A stretch of 64,000 nucleotides of DNA from the NCBI RefSeq assembly GCF_012844305.1, contig NZ_JABANE010000023.1:29986-93985 (forward strand). Reading direction: 5' to 3'. This DNA comes from Flammeovirga aprica JL-4 (GTDB taxonomy: Bacteria; Bacteroidota; Bacteroidia; Cytophagales; Flammeovirgaceae). Shown here one piece after another: positions 28,119-37,477 of the stretch. Position 1 is the stretch's first letter. Every line of letters begins with the position of its first letter. Both the position numbers and the translations under genes were made by a program. The notes under the pieces are model-generated. The model saw only the letters and a list, made by a program, of their open reading frames with translations. It searched no databases and had not been told where the DNA came from.

Positions 28119-28153
28119 AAAAAAAGTGGATACCATCTCTGATAACCACTTTT
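28119..28153 (-). terminator. Terminator after hemA
   Basis: On the minus strand AAAAGTGG pairs with CCACTTTT (28146-28153 with 28122-28129), followed by a T-rich run (complement of 28119-28125). It lies 26 bp after the hemA stop. Confidence 0.7.
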
Positions 28154-28178
28154 CTTTGCAATTTATTTTAATGGATAA

Positions 28179-29432
28179 TTACTGTTTATCCAGATCAAAA
28201 AGATCACTAATGATTTTACCCATCTTCTGTCCTTCCTTTTTATCAATATTGGAAGTAGTTTTCAATTGAAGTACCGGAATCTTAACAATCTTGTTCAATA
28301 AATTCTTAGTGATTTTATCTATATTTTTCTTTTCCTTAGAGCTTAATTCCTTTTCGTATTTCTGAACCTCTCTGCATCTGATATCCTCCAATGTACTCTT
28401 TAATCCTTTTATGATTGGTGAGTACTCCATTTCCTGTGTTCTTTTGTTGAACTCTGTCAATGCTGATTCAATAATTGCTTCCACTTTAGGAATTGAATTT
28501 AAACGCTTTTCTAATGCTTTTGAAGCTCTAGCATTTATATCATCTACGGTATATACTAATGCACCTGGAATTTTTTCTACATCAACGGCTACTGATCGAG
28601 GCACTGATAGATCCATAAAGCATTTGAAGGCTAAAATATCAAGAGACTTTACATTATCAGCATTAAAATAATCAGCAATTGGAAGAGAAGAGATAATTAC
28701 GTCTGCTTCTTTGGCTGCTTTCCATAATTCTGAAAAATCCCTTACTTGATAACCTGTTTCTTCAGCCAATTCTTCAGCAACAGAAAGCGTACGGTTCATG
28801 ATCGTTACATCAGTGATTTCCGTATTCTGAAGGTTTCTAACAGCATCAGTACCAATTTCCCCTAATCCTACAACGAGGATCTTTGGATTAGAAACATCTG
28901 AAGTGATTTCATCAATCATCTCCACTGCAGCATATGATACTGAAGCGGCACCGTCTCTGAATTCAGTCTCAATCTGAACTCTTTTATTGGCATTGAAAAT
29001 AGTGTGCATCAGGCGGTGAAGATACTGCCCTGCCATTTCATGATCGGCAGTCCATTGATACGCTCTTTTCACCTGACTTGAAATCTGAATATCACCCACC
29101 ACTTGAGCTTCTAGTCCCATTGAGACTCTAAACAAATGCATTTGAGCATCTGATGAAGAAGACATCGACTCAAAATAATTGTAAGCCTTATCTTCCTCCA
29201 CCTCTTTGAGAGTGCAGATTTCTTTGATTATATCTTTTGAAAGGTCCTCTTCCGCCATGTAATAAGCTTCCGTTCGGTTACACGTAGAAACCAATAACAA
29301 CTCATTGACACGTTCATCATTTTGGTATACTTTCAGCAGGGATTCACAATCTTGTTGAGAAAGTGAAAACTGCCCTCTAACTTCTAGAGGAGTATTTTTG
29401 TATGATAATTTTACGGCTTTAAAATCTTTCAT
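28179..29432 (-). CDS. hemA: Glutamyl-tRNA reductase
   Basis: HemA reduces glutamyl-tRNA to glutamate-1-semialdehyde, the first step of C5-pathway haem synthesis. It has 417 residues. The catalytic Cys is C51 in LLVSTCNRTEAYY. The NADPH-binding domain has ILVVGLGEIGTDAVRNL, and the linker motif ANKRVQIETEF and a helical dimerisation tail follow. It stands alone on the minus strand with its own terminator; no other haem genes are in the window. Confidence 0.94.
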   Translation of the reverse strand: MKDFKAVKLSYKNTPLEVRGQFSLSQQDCESLLKVYQNDERVNELLLVSTCNRTEAYYMAEEDLSKDIIKEICTLKEVEEDKAYNYFESMSSSSDAQMHLFRVSMGLEAQVVGDIQISSQVKRAYQWTADHEMAGQYLHRLMHTIFNANKRVQIETEFRDGAASVSYAAVEMIDEITSDVSNPKILVVGLGEIGTDAVRNLQNTEITDVTIMNRTLSVAEELAEETGYQVRDFSELWKAAKEADVIISSLPIADYFNADNVKSLDILAFKCFMDLSVPRSVAVDVEKIPGALVYTVDDINARASKALEKRLNSIPKVEAIIESALTEFNKRTQEMEYSPIIKGLKSTLEDIRCREVQKYEKELSSKEKKNIDKITKNLLNKIVKIPVLQLKTTSNIDKKEGQKMGKIISDLFDLDKQ

Positions 29433-29613
29433 TTACTAACTTAATCTATTGGTTAGAAATGATCCTAACCATTAAAATAAACTTTTACCTTGTTGGTATC
29501 TTTAAAGTTATTCTTTAATAAAGAATACTCTTCAGCCCATAATATAGGTATAAGTACTTATTAATTACAAATTTAAAGATGTTCTTAGAAGAAAGTCAAT
29601 CTATTTGATAAGA

Positions 29614-30750
29614 TTACCAATTTATATTGTAAATCAGGCTATTCGGATAAAAATCCAGTTCAGGAAATGAGAAGTTCTGTGAGAATTTAAGCATTTTCAA
29701 CTGCTGTCCTTTCAATTTCCCCTCAATGCATCGACCACTGAAATTCCAGACTGACTGCGTTTGATCATCTCTAAATACTTCTCCCTCTTTTGAGAAAGAT
29801 AAAGATTGACCTTCATGAAATGAAGAGTAAACAGCCACTGAACCAATTTTCTTATTGGTATGAATATCCCTGCCGGCTAACATGGAAGTTGATGCTCCAC
29901 TATAAAAAACAGCAATGTACATATCCAACGGTTTGTCATTGATCACACCTCTTTCCTGTACATCTTCCAACGGATAAATGACATGTTCGTCCAAAAGTTT
30001 TACAGCAACAATTCTTTCCATCGGCATCAGCCTTTCACTTGGCATATAATTAAGGTGCAATGGTTTTTCCACCAATACATTGTCATAATTATAGTATGGG
30101 TTTTTACCGTAAGGAAGCAATTCATCTCGTTCATTAAACTTCATCACCAAACCATATCTGTAATTATCAAAGTACTGGCCCATCGTCATTCTCAATACCG
30201 GGTATTTCACCAACTCATGCCCTTTGAATTCTCCTGTATAACTTTTGCCATTATACTGCTGCCACCATGACTCAGATTGCTGATCATAAAGTATAATATT
30301 ACTTTTTCTGATCATTCCGGAAGGGTGAAGTGTAAGTTCTCTCTGCACACCTTTATACTGGAATCTTCTTTCGTAAACTTCCACCGCATCTGTAAGCGGG
30401 CAGTAGGTTATAGCGATAGGCATTCCACCAATTCTATCATTTATGACCTGATGAAACATCAAAAAGTCTAGTGGATAAGCTTTAAACTCACGGCCTGCCG
30501 CTACCACTACAACATTGGCTTCCTCTTTGTATTCTTCTTTCGCATTTTCCTCATTATAGAACCTTGGGTGGTCTATACTTTGGAAAGCGTCCTTAGGTAC
30601 TAGGTTTTCATATTCATACAATGAAATAGATGAATTGTCTACATTGGTAGTCCACTCACTTTTCACCCCTACTCTATTGATCTGTGCTGAAGCAATACTC
30701 ACTGCTCCAAACGTAAAAAACAATAGCAATATATTTTTCAAAAAATTCAT
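29614..30750 (-). CDS. DUF3179 domain-containing exported protein
   Basis: The 378-residue protein starts with a signal peptide (residues 1-22, ending SIASA). The body matches the DUF3179 pattern: a YPLDFLMFHQVIND stretch, then PIAITYCPLTDAVEVYERRF (the family usually has a CPLC-type motif here), then SGMIRKSNIILYDQQSESWWQQ. It is predicted to be periplasmic or extracellular. Its function is not established. The second Cys of the usual CPLC motif is replaced, reading CPLT. It is transcribed towards hemA with a 181-bp gap. Confidence 0.75.
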   Translation of the reverse strand: MNFLKNILLLFFTFGAVSIASAQINRVGVKSEWTTNVDNSSISLYEYENLVPKDAFQSIDHPRFYNEENAKEEYKEEANVVVVAAGREFKAYPLDFLMFHQVINDRIGGMPIAITYCPLTDAVEVYERRFQYKGVQRELTLHPSGMIRKSNIILYDQQSESWWQQYNGKSYTGEFKGHELVKYPVLRMTMGQYFDNYRYGLVMKFNERDELLPYGKNPYYNYDNVLVEKPLHLNYMPSERLMPMERIVAVKLLDEHVIYPLEDVQERGVINDKPLDMYIAVFYSGASTSMLAGRDIHTNKKIGSVAVYSSFHEGQSLSFSKEGEVFRDDQTQSVWNFSGRCIEGKLKGQQLKMLKFSQNFSFPELDFYPNSLIYNINW

Positions 30751-30859
30751 CTATTTCTATTAGGTTTATTCTGTCACCATCAAGATAAGTAATCAAGTAG
30801 TTCAAATCTAAATACACTTCTTATCTGTTAGACAACAAAATTACAAAAAAACCTACACC

Positions 30860-31024
30860 TTAGAGCATGTTTAAAACATCTATTTTAGTGAAAATTTACC
30901 CTTTTAGTACGTGAGTTTATTAATTTCATCAACTATAGAACCACTATTTTCTCTGAAATTAATTTCCTCACAGCCTAAAATGGAAAATTTTCACTTCTAA
31001 AATATATATTCCAAACATACTCTG
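30860..31024 (-). mobile_element. MITE-like element, copy B (165 bp, inverted relative to copies A and C)
   Basis: Read on the minus strand, this closely matches copies A and C along its whole length, including the central AGAGAAAATAGTGGTTCTAT segment and both inverted ends (left end here TTAGAGCATGTTTAAAACAT). It lies between the DUF3179 gene and the M28 peptidase gene, in the upstream region of the former. It has no coding capacity. Confidence 0.75.
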
Positions 31025-31035
31025 ATAAAATCATT

Positions 31036-32349
31036 TTATCTGATTCTAGATGGTGTCACTCTACCAGAAACAATCGGCTCTATGCCAATAATAATTCCCT
31101 TTGTTACCTCTACTATATTTTGGAAGTCTAATGAAGGAATCTCATCATTTACAGTGTGATAATACGAGTCAAAATCAATATCAGTTGAAGATACAGTATG
31201 CGCAGGAACTCCTTTAGCGGCGAAAGGTGCATTATCAGATCTCATAAAAAGCTGTAAATCCGGATATGGATCTGCGAAGAAATTGAAGTTTATTCTTGCT
31301 GCACGTACATTTTTCTGCATCAATCTACCAAGATTAGACTTATTATATCCCGTAATATAGGCTTTTCTCTTTCCATTGGCTGACGGTTTTCCAATCATCT
31401 CAATATTGATTAGCGCAACAATATTTTTCAATTCCTCTTCAGACATTTTGCTTACCATATATTCCGAGCCAACTAGACCAATCTCCTCAGCTGTAAAAGT
31501 TGTAAACAAGATAGTTCTGGCGTACGCTCTTTTTCTTTTGGCAAAATACTCTGCAATCTGAATCACTGCTGAAACTCCAGAGGCATTATCATCAGCTCCG
31601 TTCGCAATTGAATCTTCTTGCACAGCATCTAAAATACCAATATGATCATGATGCGCACCAATCATCACTACTTCTTTTGCTTTTGCAGTACCTTCAAGTT
31701 TTGCCATCACATTTCTCATCTCCACTTTTTTCACCTCCTGTTTGAAGTCCAAAAGTACTTTCTTGAATTTACTTAAAGCAGATGCTGGAGGAACTACCCA
31801 AATGATTGCTTGTTTTGAAGAAACGTCCTCTAAGTGTTTTTGATTCGCACTTTTAAACTGAAGTGTTGCTAATTCTTTTTTATGTTGATCTGATTTTATC
31901 CAAACCATTGTCACAGCTGTCTCCTTCAGTAATTCTTCACGGAACTCCTTTAATGACTTCCCTGAGGGAATATCCTTTACCTGAAGCTCTTTTGCTTTTT
32001 TAGAATAAATCTGCTCCAAGTTTGTATCAACAAAAAACTGATCTGAAGCTATATTTTCCTTATTAATAACCAGAGTATTATTCTGAACGACTTTCTGGTA
32101 TTTTGTCATTACCTGAAAGTAAGTACCATTCTCTCCAGCTGGTTTTAATCCTAATTTTTTGAATTCGTTACTAATGTAATCTGTGGCTAGTTTTTCACCA
32201 TCACTCCCTGCCAATCTTCCTCTCAGGGCATCGCTAGCTAATGTGTCAATTATTTGGGTTGCTCTGTTAATAGTCTGTGCTGAAGTTACTTGAAAGGTAG
32301 CCATCAGTAGTATAAATGTCAATCCACAAATTGTTTGTATTATTCTCAT
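31036..32349 (-). CDS. M28-family zinc aminopeptidase, exported
   Basis: The 437-residue protein has a signal peptide (residues 1-24, ending TSAQ). The M28 metal ligands are visible: His in GAHHDHIGI, Asp in NGADDNASGVSA (bridging), the catalytic Glu pair in FTAEEIGLVGSE, then INIEMIG (Asp replaced by Glu at the usual ligand position), and a C-terminal His in DSYYHTVND. It is likely a periplasmic peptidase. A ~100-residue insertion between the N-terminal segment and the metal site resembles a PA-like domain position but is not clearly one. Confidence 0.87.
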   Translation of the reverse strand: MRIIQTICGLTFILLMATFQVTSAQTINRATQIIDTLASDALRGRLAGSDGEKLATDYISNEFKKLGLKPAGENGTYFQVMTKYQKVVQNNTLVINKENIASDQFFVDTNLEQIYSKKAKELQVKDIPSGKSLKEFREELLKETAVTMVWIKSDQHKKELATLQFKSANQKHLEDVSSKQAIIWVVPPASALSKFKKVLLDFKQEVKKVEMRNVMAKLEGTAKAKEVVMIGAHHDHIGILDAVQEDSIANGADDNASGVSAVIQIAEYFAKRKRAYARTILFTTFTAEEIGLVGSEYMVSKMSEEELKNIVALINIEMIGKPSANGKRKAYITGYNKSNLGRLMQKNVRAARINFNFFADPYPDLQLFMRSDNAPFAAKGVPAHTVSSTDIDFDSYYHTVNDEIPSLDFQNIVEVTKGIIIGIEPIVSGRVTPSRIR

Positions 32350-32508
32350 GAACTATGAAGATATGTTAAGTTTTTCCCTAATGAATTTAACTGTAAGAAA
32401 CTTTTTTAGGGCGTTTATGTATTAATGTTGTGTGGCGCAATCCAAAAGAATTATGGTTTTGCGGTATAAAAGTAAATGAATTTTTACTAAAATCTAAAGT
32501 ATCCCATT

Positions 32509-32991
32509 ATGAAACAATATACAGAAGAGGTAGATAGTTTATTTAAGGAATTAAAAAAAGCTACCGAAAGTGAAAAAATTTCAGATTTAGAAAGTTCAAT
32601 TATTGAAATATGGCAAAGAACAGAAGATCCTTTTCTAGATGATGTCATCGTTTTAGGAGTTGAACAATTAACAAGGGAAAATTATAAAGACGCAATTGCT
32701 ACTTTCTCACATGCATTAATGTTTAATAAAGAACATGCTGAGGTTTATAATAAAAGAGCTGTAGCTTATTACATGCGTGGTGAATACAATAAGGCATTGG
32801 CTGATTTAAGAAGGGTTTTGGAATTAGAACCTAGACACTTCGGGGCTTTATCAGGTTTATGCAATATTTATAGAGAAATAAAATTAGAAGTACATACTTT
32901 AAGGACTTTGGAAATATTACTGAGAATTATTCCGAATAAAGAAGGGTTGTCCGCTCAAGCATATACTTTAAGGCAAAAATTAGGAAGATAA
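32509..32991 (+). CDS. TPR repeat protein
   Basis: The 160-residue protein has no signal peptide. Two or three tetratricopeptide repeats occupy residues ~55-155: NYKDAIATFSHALMFNKEHA, then EVYNKRAVAYYMRGEYNKAL, then a diverged third. TPRs mediate protein-protein contact. The partner is unknown. Its stop codon abuts the stop of the convergent 85-residue gene with no gap. Confidence 0.75.
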   Translation: MKQYTEEVDSLFKELKKATESEKISDLESSIIEIWQRTEDPFLDDVIVLGVEQLTRENYKDAIATFSHALMFNKEHAEVYNKRAVAYYMRGEYNKALADLRRVLELEPRHFGALSGLCNIYREIKLEVHTLRTLEILLRIIPNKEGLSAQAYTLRQKLGR

Positions 32992-33249
32992 TTATACCAG
33001 TGTTACTTCCTGTGGCTCTTTCTTACTTGGATCAGGAGCATTAGGAGGTAAAATAAAGATACCCGGAGGCAAATCTAAATCAGGTTCTTTGGGAGTTGTA
33101 GGCCATCCGCCATTATTATCATCATCATCATTACCGAATGAAGAACCTCTTGAAGAGTCCTCTTTCATAAGGTAGGTTTTGTAAAATGACCAAATAGCAA
33201 GACCAATTGAAAGGTACATTATCAATAATAAAAAGTGAATGTACTCCAT
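32992..33249 (-). CDS. Small single-pass membrane protein with acidic Pro-rich tail
   Basis: The 85-residue protein has one N-terminal transmembrane helix (HFLLLIMYLSIGLAIWSFYK). A Lys/Ser stretch, an Asp/Asn cluster (GNDDDDNNGG) and a Pro-rich tail (DLDLPPGIFILPPNAPDP) follow. I do not recognise the family. The coding look (helix then ordered low-complexity tail) and exact convergence with the TPR gene support it as a real gene. Confidence 0.55.
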   Translation of the reverse strand: MEYIHFLLLIMYLSIGLAIWSFYKTYLMKEDSSRGSSFGNDDDDNNGGWPTTPKEPDLDLPPGIFILPPNAPDPSKKEPQEVTLV

Positions 33250-33360
33250 ATAATAGTTAAGTTATTTAATTGACATTTTGAAAAGTTAGGGTTCAATAAG
33301 CATCACACCAAAATTGTACTTGTGTGCTTGAGTTCTTAATTTAAATATATTTACAGTTAA

Positions 33361-33397
33361 AAAAAAGAGGTATTTGTTTAAAACACCTCTTTTTTTT
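33361..33397 (-). terminator. Terminator after the S4-domain gene
   Basis: An 11-bp stem (33361-33371 with 33385-33395) closes a 13-nt loop; both flanks are A/T runs, so it could work in either direction. It lies 22 bp past the stop of the leftward S4-domain gene. Confidence 0.75.
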
Positions 33398-33418
33398 GAT
33401 TTCATATTACTACCTCAC

Positions 33419-33724
33419 TTATCGCAGGTAAAACTTTTTCTCATCAATATATTCCTGAAGTTTACTTAATTCTTCTTCAGGCGTAATATCTTCAATATTT
33501 CCTTCTACCAAACTGGCTCCTACTCTTTTATCAATCACATTCAATACTTTATAGGTTCTCCAGATTGGAGCTTTTTTTACTTTTACAGTATCACCCACGC
33601 TCACTTTCTGTGACGGCTTCGGCACTTGACCGTTTAGTAATACTTCTTCTTTTTTACAAGCATCTGTTGCTACGGTACGTGTTTTAAAAACTCGTACACA
33701 CCATAAATATTTGTCTATTCGCAT
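33419..33724 (-). CDS. S4-domain RNA-binding protein (Hsp15-like)
   Basis: The 101-residue protein is almost entirely an S4 domain: MRIDKYLWCVRVFKTRTVAT, then VLLNGQVPKPSQKVSVGDTV. A short C-terminal extension follows. Hsp15/HslR and RqcP-type proteins of this length bind 50S subunits carrying stalled or released nascent chains. Which of these roles applies cannot be told. It starts 1 bp after the stop of the upstream MORN-repeat gene, so the two are translated from one transcript. Confidence 0.85.
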   Translation of the reverse strand: MRIDKYLWCVRVFKTRTVATDACKKEEVLLNGQVPKPSQKVSVGDTVKVKKAPIWRTYKVLNVIDKRVGASLVEGNIEDITPEEELSKLQEYIDEKKFYLR

Positions 33725-33725
33725 T

Positions 33726-35306
33726 TTATTCGTTCGGGTAATTTACTTTCAGCAATTTCCCTTTTTCATATATTTCTTCTTTCTCCAAGTTACCACTTTC
33801 ATCATAGTATTTCCATGATCCAAGCTTCTGTTCCTTGTATTTTTTTCCAATTTCTCTCAAAGTACCATCATTATAGTACTTTTTGACCATACCATAAATG
33901 TTTCCTTTGTCATAAGGGATTTCATGAAGCACTGTTTTTCCATCTTCATGATACTCCATTCTGATGCCTACAATTCTGCCTTTTCTATATCTTTCTTTTG
34001 TAAGAAGCACGCCATTTTGTCTGTAAATAAAAGCCTCGCCTTCTTCAAATCCCTTTTGATATACCTTTACACTTTTTACAGATCCATCCGCATAATAGGT
34101 CTTCCACTCCCCATTTTTCACCTTACCAAGGTAGTTTCCTCCTGCTTTTAAGACACCTGAAGGATAAAATTCTTTTGAAGTATGTACCGTTGCATTCTTA
34201 GAATACACATCCAATTGTTTTACAGTTGTACCATCCTCATAGAAATCCTTTTGCTCTCCTTTCTTAATTCCTTTCGCATAAAAATAAGACGCTTTTGTTT
34301 TTCCGTCTTCATAGAAAAGTTGTGTAGTGCCATGCATTTTACCTTGTTGCATATGCCCTTCTTTTAAAAGCACACCTTCTTCTGAAAACTCTCTAAAAAC
34401 ACCTTTACGATCTTTGCCCATGGCTGTGATCATCTCTGCTTTCAACTGACCGTTCTCATAATAGTTTTTATAATTTCCAGTTACTTTCCCTTCAATCAGC
34501 TTTTCCTCTGCCATCAGCACCCCACTAGGGTAATATGCCTTTCTCAACCCATGTTCTTTGTTGTTTTCAAAAGGAATGATCTCTTTTATTTTACCCGTTT
34601 CATAAAACTCCTTTGACTCTCCTTCCAACTTACCTTCAATAAACTGACTTTGCTTTTTTACTGTATTTGACGCTGGGAAATAAGTATAAAAAATGCCATC
34701 AATCACCCCTTCTTTATAAGTACCTTTTTGAACAAGGTTTCCTTCTATGTCAAAAACTTCCGTCAGTCCATTTTTCTTTTCTCCCGACATTTGAGAAACT
34801 GATTTTTTCTCTCCCGTTGGATAAAATTCTTTCCACGTTCCTTTTTTGATATCATTCTTGATCTGAAGCTCGCCAGATTGGTAGTACTTTTTCATCACAT
34901 CCACCATCTCATTGTTCTTAAACTGAGCTTCAGTTTTCTTCATTCCCTCTACATAATAGGATGTATACGCACCTTCTTGACTGCCATTTTTATAATGAGC
35001 AATAAAGTGAGGCTGTCCATTTTCATAAAACTCCTGAAAAGTGCCATGCAAAACACCGTCTTTGTAATAAGACTTTACAATAAGGTTATCTGAGCCGGGA
35101 AAAAATCGTTTGTATTCTCCGTCAATACGAGCAGAATCACCATCAATTACATAAAATTCTTCAGCAACAATTCCAGCCCAATCGTCATAATAGGTTTTAA
35201 TTAGGGTCTTGTTCTTAGTTTGTCCTATTACTTTAAATGAAAAAAAAGTAAATAAAAGTAGAAGACACAAAGAATTAATTTTGATTGTTTTATTTTTATT
35301 ATCCAT
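33726..35306 (-). CDS. Exported MORN/YwqK-type repeat protein
   Basis: The 526-residue protein has a signal peptide (residues ~1-28, ending KVIGQ). About 18 tandem repeats of some 22-24 residues with the pattern YYENGQLKAE...KGKMHG fill the rest. These are MORN_2/YwqK-type beta-hairpin repeats, common in Bacteroidota secreted proteins and often labelled YwqK-family antitoxin by automatic annotation. There is no sign of a toxin partner. The neighbour is a cytoplasmic S4 protein, so the functional link, if any, is unclear. Confidence 0.8.
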   Translation of the reverse strand: MDNKNKTIKINSLCLLLLFTFFSFKVIGQTKNKTLIKTYYDDWAGIVAEEFYVIDGDSARIDGEYKRFFPGSDNLIVKSYYKDGVLHGTFQEFYENGQPHFIAHYKNGSQEGAYTSYYVEGMKKTEAQFKNNEMVDVMKKYYQSGELQIKNDIKKGTWKEFYPTGEKKSVSQMSGEKKNGLTEVFDIEGNLVQKGTYKEGVIDGIFYTYFPASNTVKKQSQFIEGKLEGESKEFYETGKIKEIIPFENNKEHGLRKAYYPSGVLMAEEKLIEGKVTGNYKNYYENGQLKAEMITAMGKDRKGVFREFSEEGVLLKEGHMQQGKMHGTTQLFYEDGKTKASYFYAKGIKKGEQKDFYEDGTTVKQLDVYSKNATVHTSKEFYPSGVLKAGGNYLGKVKNGEWKTYYADGSVKSVKVYQKGFEEGEAFIYRQNGVLLTKERYRKGRIVGIRMEYHEDGKTVLHEIPYDKGNIYGMVKKYYNDGTLREIGKKYKEQKLGSWKYYDESGNLEKEEIYEKGKLLKVNYPNE

Positions 35307-35401
35307 TTAGGTATATGAGATTAATCTTATCCTACAAAGATCAATTATCATTCCTATAATGGCAACCTCATTAAACCTTTTTAATTCACATAAGGCCATT
35401 T

Positions 35402-36502
35402 ATGCATCTTAATATCGCAAATCAACAGTTTGAAAGTAATGAAATCAAGCAAGGCAACTTTACGCTTGAAGGTGATGATTTTATTGATAATATTTTAGTT
35501 TTCTGTTTTGAATGGCTCAATGGAAAAGAAGAGTTTACGCTCCAAACTTCTGGCAGTACGGGAACTCCTAAAAGCATTACGGTAACAAGAAATCAGATGA
35601 TTTCAAGTGCTACTGCTACTACAAAAATTCTTAATTTAAGAAATGGTAATAATGCACTATGTTGTCTTAACACAGATTACATCGCTGGCAAAATGATGAT
35701 TGTAAGAGCATTGGTTGCTGATCTGAATTTATGGATTTTTGCTCCTTCCGCTCATCCTTTTAAACACCCTTTCCTGCCTCCTTTTGACTTTGTAGCTCTT
35801 GCCCCTTTGCAGGTCCAATGCAGTTTGGATGTTCCGGAAGAAATGGAACAACTTCAGAAGGTCAAAAATATCATTATTGGTGGAGCGCCTATCAGTTCAC
35901 ATCTCGAAAATAAAATTATAGAATTACTCGAAAGTTCTAAAGTATATATGACTTACGGGATGACTGAAAGTGTTTCACATATAGCTTTAAAAAGTATTAG
36001 TGCGGAAAGTGATCAGCTATATCACACATTAGAGGGAGTGAGTATCGGTCAAGATGAAAGAGATTGCCTACACATCATTGCCCCAATGACAGATTATCAA
36101 AGAATTCAAACTAACGATGTTGTCAAAATAGTTGCAAGAGATACATTCGAATGGCTAGGTAGAGTGGATAATATCATCAACTCGGGAGGCGTAAAAATTC
36201 AAGTGGAGAAAATTGAAAATTGTATTTCTAAAATACTTGAAAAAATGGATTATGCGGCTATCAACCTTTTCATTGGGGCACTACCTCATGACAGTTTGGG
36301 GGAGGAAGCCAATTTATTTATTGAAGGAATATCACTCACAGAAAGTGAAAAGAAAGAGTTGATGGATGAACTGAAGGAACAGTTTACGAAGTACGAATTA
36401 CCTAAAAATATTCACTCTATGGGTGAGTTTATCAAAACAAACACACTTAAAGTAAAAAGAAAGGAAACAATACAGCTTTTTTTAGAACACCATGAAGGTT
36501 AG
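35402..36502 (+). CDS. menE: AMP-dependent acyl-CoA ligase, MenE-like (o-succinylbenzoate-CoA ligase)
   Basis: This adenylate-forming enzyme would activate o-succinylbenzoate to its CoA ester in menaquinone synthesis. It has 366 residues, short for the superfamily but near the compact MenE of Bacteroidota. The P-loop motif is LQTSGSTGTPKSITVTRNQM, the A5-type motif YMTYGMTESVSHIALK, and the hinge GRVDNIINSGGVKIQVEKIE. The C-terminal Lys is in TNTLKVKRKE. No other men genes are nearby, so the substrate is inferred from size and motifs. It overlaps the next gene by 11 bp. Confidence 0.75.
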   Translation: MHLNIANQQFESNEIKQGNFTLEGDDFIDNILVFCFEWLNGKEEFTLQTSGSTGTPKSITVTRNQMISSATATTKILNLRNGNNALCCLNTDYIAGKMMIVRALVADLNLWIFAPSAHPFKHPFLPPFDFVALAPLQVQCSLDVPEEMEQLQKVKNIIIGGAPISSHLENKIIELLESSKVYMTYGMTESVSHIALKSISAESDQLYHTLEGVSIGQDERDCLHIIAPMTDYQRIQTNDVVKIVARDTFEWLGRVDNIINSGGVKIQVEKIENCISKILEKMDYAAINLFIGALPHDSLGEEANLFIEGISLTESEKKELMDELKEQFTKYELPKNIHSMGEFIKTNTLKVKRKETIQLFLEHHEG

Positions 36503-37475
36503 TATCATTACCCCAGTTTTTAATAGTGAAGCATTCTTGGATGATTATTTCCATAGTCTTCTTCATCAATCTTATAAGGATATTGAAATTATCTGTGTGG
36601 ATGATGGTTCCACTGATAAAAGTGTAGCCAAGCTTTATGAATATAGAAAAGAATACCCTAAAATAATCAAGGTCATCCGACAAGAACATGAAGGTGTAAG
36701 TCAAGCTCGAAATAAAGGATTGGATGCCATGAGCGGTGATTACTACTGTTTTTTGGATAGTGATGATTGGTTATCTGAAAACGCTATTGAATTAGCAGTA
36801 CAGCAACTCAACAGAGAGGATATCGATGCTTCACTCTTTACACTAAATTATATTTACCCACAATCGCCAGACAAGAACTTTAGGCTTCCCAAGAAATACA
36901 ATCAACTTTTCAGTGCTAGCGAGATGTTCTCCAATACCTTAGATTGGAGTGTATCAGCAACAGGTGTCTACAAATCAGAGTTCAAGGAGTTTTCCTATGC
37001 CCTTTCTCCAATAGCGACTTCATATGATGATGAATTTCTAACAAGAAGAATGGTTTTAAAAATGAAAAACTTTAAAATCAATAATGGAATTTATTTTTAT
37101 AGACAAAATGAAAGCTCTGTAACCAATTCATTATCCATGTCCTCTCTTGGTCAATTTAAACTACAGTATAAGACAAAAGGGCTATTACAAAAAAGGGGAA
37201 TTTATGAGGAGCATGCCTTCAAATTTGAGAAACAATCACTGTTGATATTCGGGAGTTTTTTTAGAAGGTTTTATTTAAAGAGAAAAGAACTTTCAGAAAA
37301 TGAATCTAAATTTATAGAGAAGTCAATCCATTCATATAAGCACTTTATCAACAAAAAAATATTGATTCAACATTTAAACCTTCTGAACAATAAGGAACGA
37401 TTAATTCTAGCATTTTTGTTCCTTCCTTTTGCTATTCAGAAACCTATTATGAAATGGAGTGTGATGAAGAAATAG
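36492..37475 (+). CDS. Glycosyltransferase family 2 protein
   Basis: The 327-residue protein carries a GT-A fold: SIITPVFNSEAFLDDYFHSL at the N-terminus, IICVDDGSTDKS, RNKGLDAMSGDYYCFLDSDD with the DxD-like metal site DSDDW. The C-terminal ~100 residues are basic and may bind membrane or acceptor. It would transfer a sugar from a nucleotide donor to a glycan or lipid acceptor; specificity is not visible. It overlaps the menE-like gene by 11 bp, so they are co-translated, and converges with the sensor kinase gene with a 2-bp gap. Confidence 0.88.
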   Translation: MKVSIITPVFNSEAFLDDYFHSLLHQSYKDIEIICVDDGSTDKSVAKLYEYRKEYPKIIKVIRQEHEGVSQARNKGLDAMSGDYYCFLDSDDWLSENAIELAVQQLNREDIDASLFTLNYIYPQSPDKNFRLPKKYNQLFSASEMFSNTLDWSVSATGVYKSEFKEFSYALSPIATSYDDEFLTRRMVLKMKNFKINNGIYFYRQNESSVTNSLSMSSLGQFKLQYKTKGLLQKRGIYEEHAFKFEKQSLLIFGSFFRRFYLKRKELSENESKFIEKSIHSYKHFINKKILIQHLNLLNNKERLILAFLFLPFAIQKPIMKWSVMKK

Positions 37476-37477
37476 TA

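Noticed and set aside
32476..32495. AATTTTTACTAAAAT, similar to the MITE right end
   Set aside because: The match covers only about 15 AT-rich bases and does not extend into the diagnostic GATGTTTCAAACATGCTCT part.
33726..35306. Toxin-antitoxin system based on the YwqK label
   Set aside because: The protein is a signal-peptide-bearing MORN repeat protein and the neighbour is an S4 RNA-binding protein, with no toxin gene.
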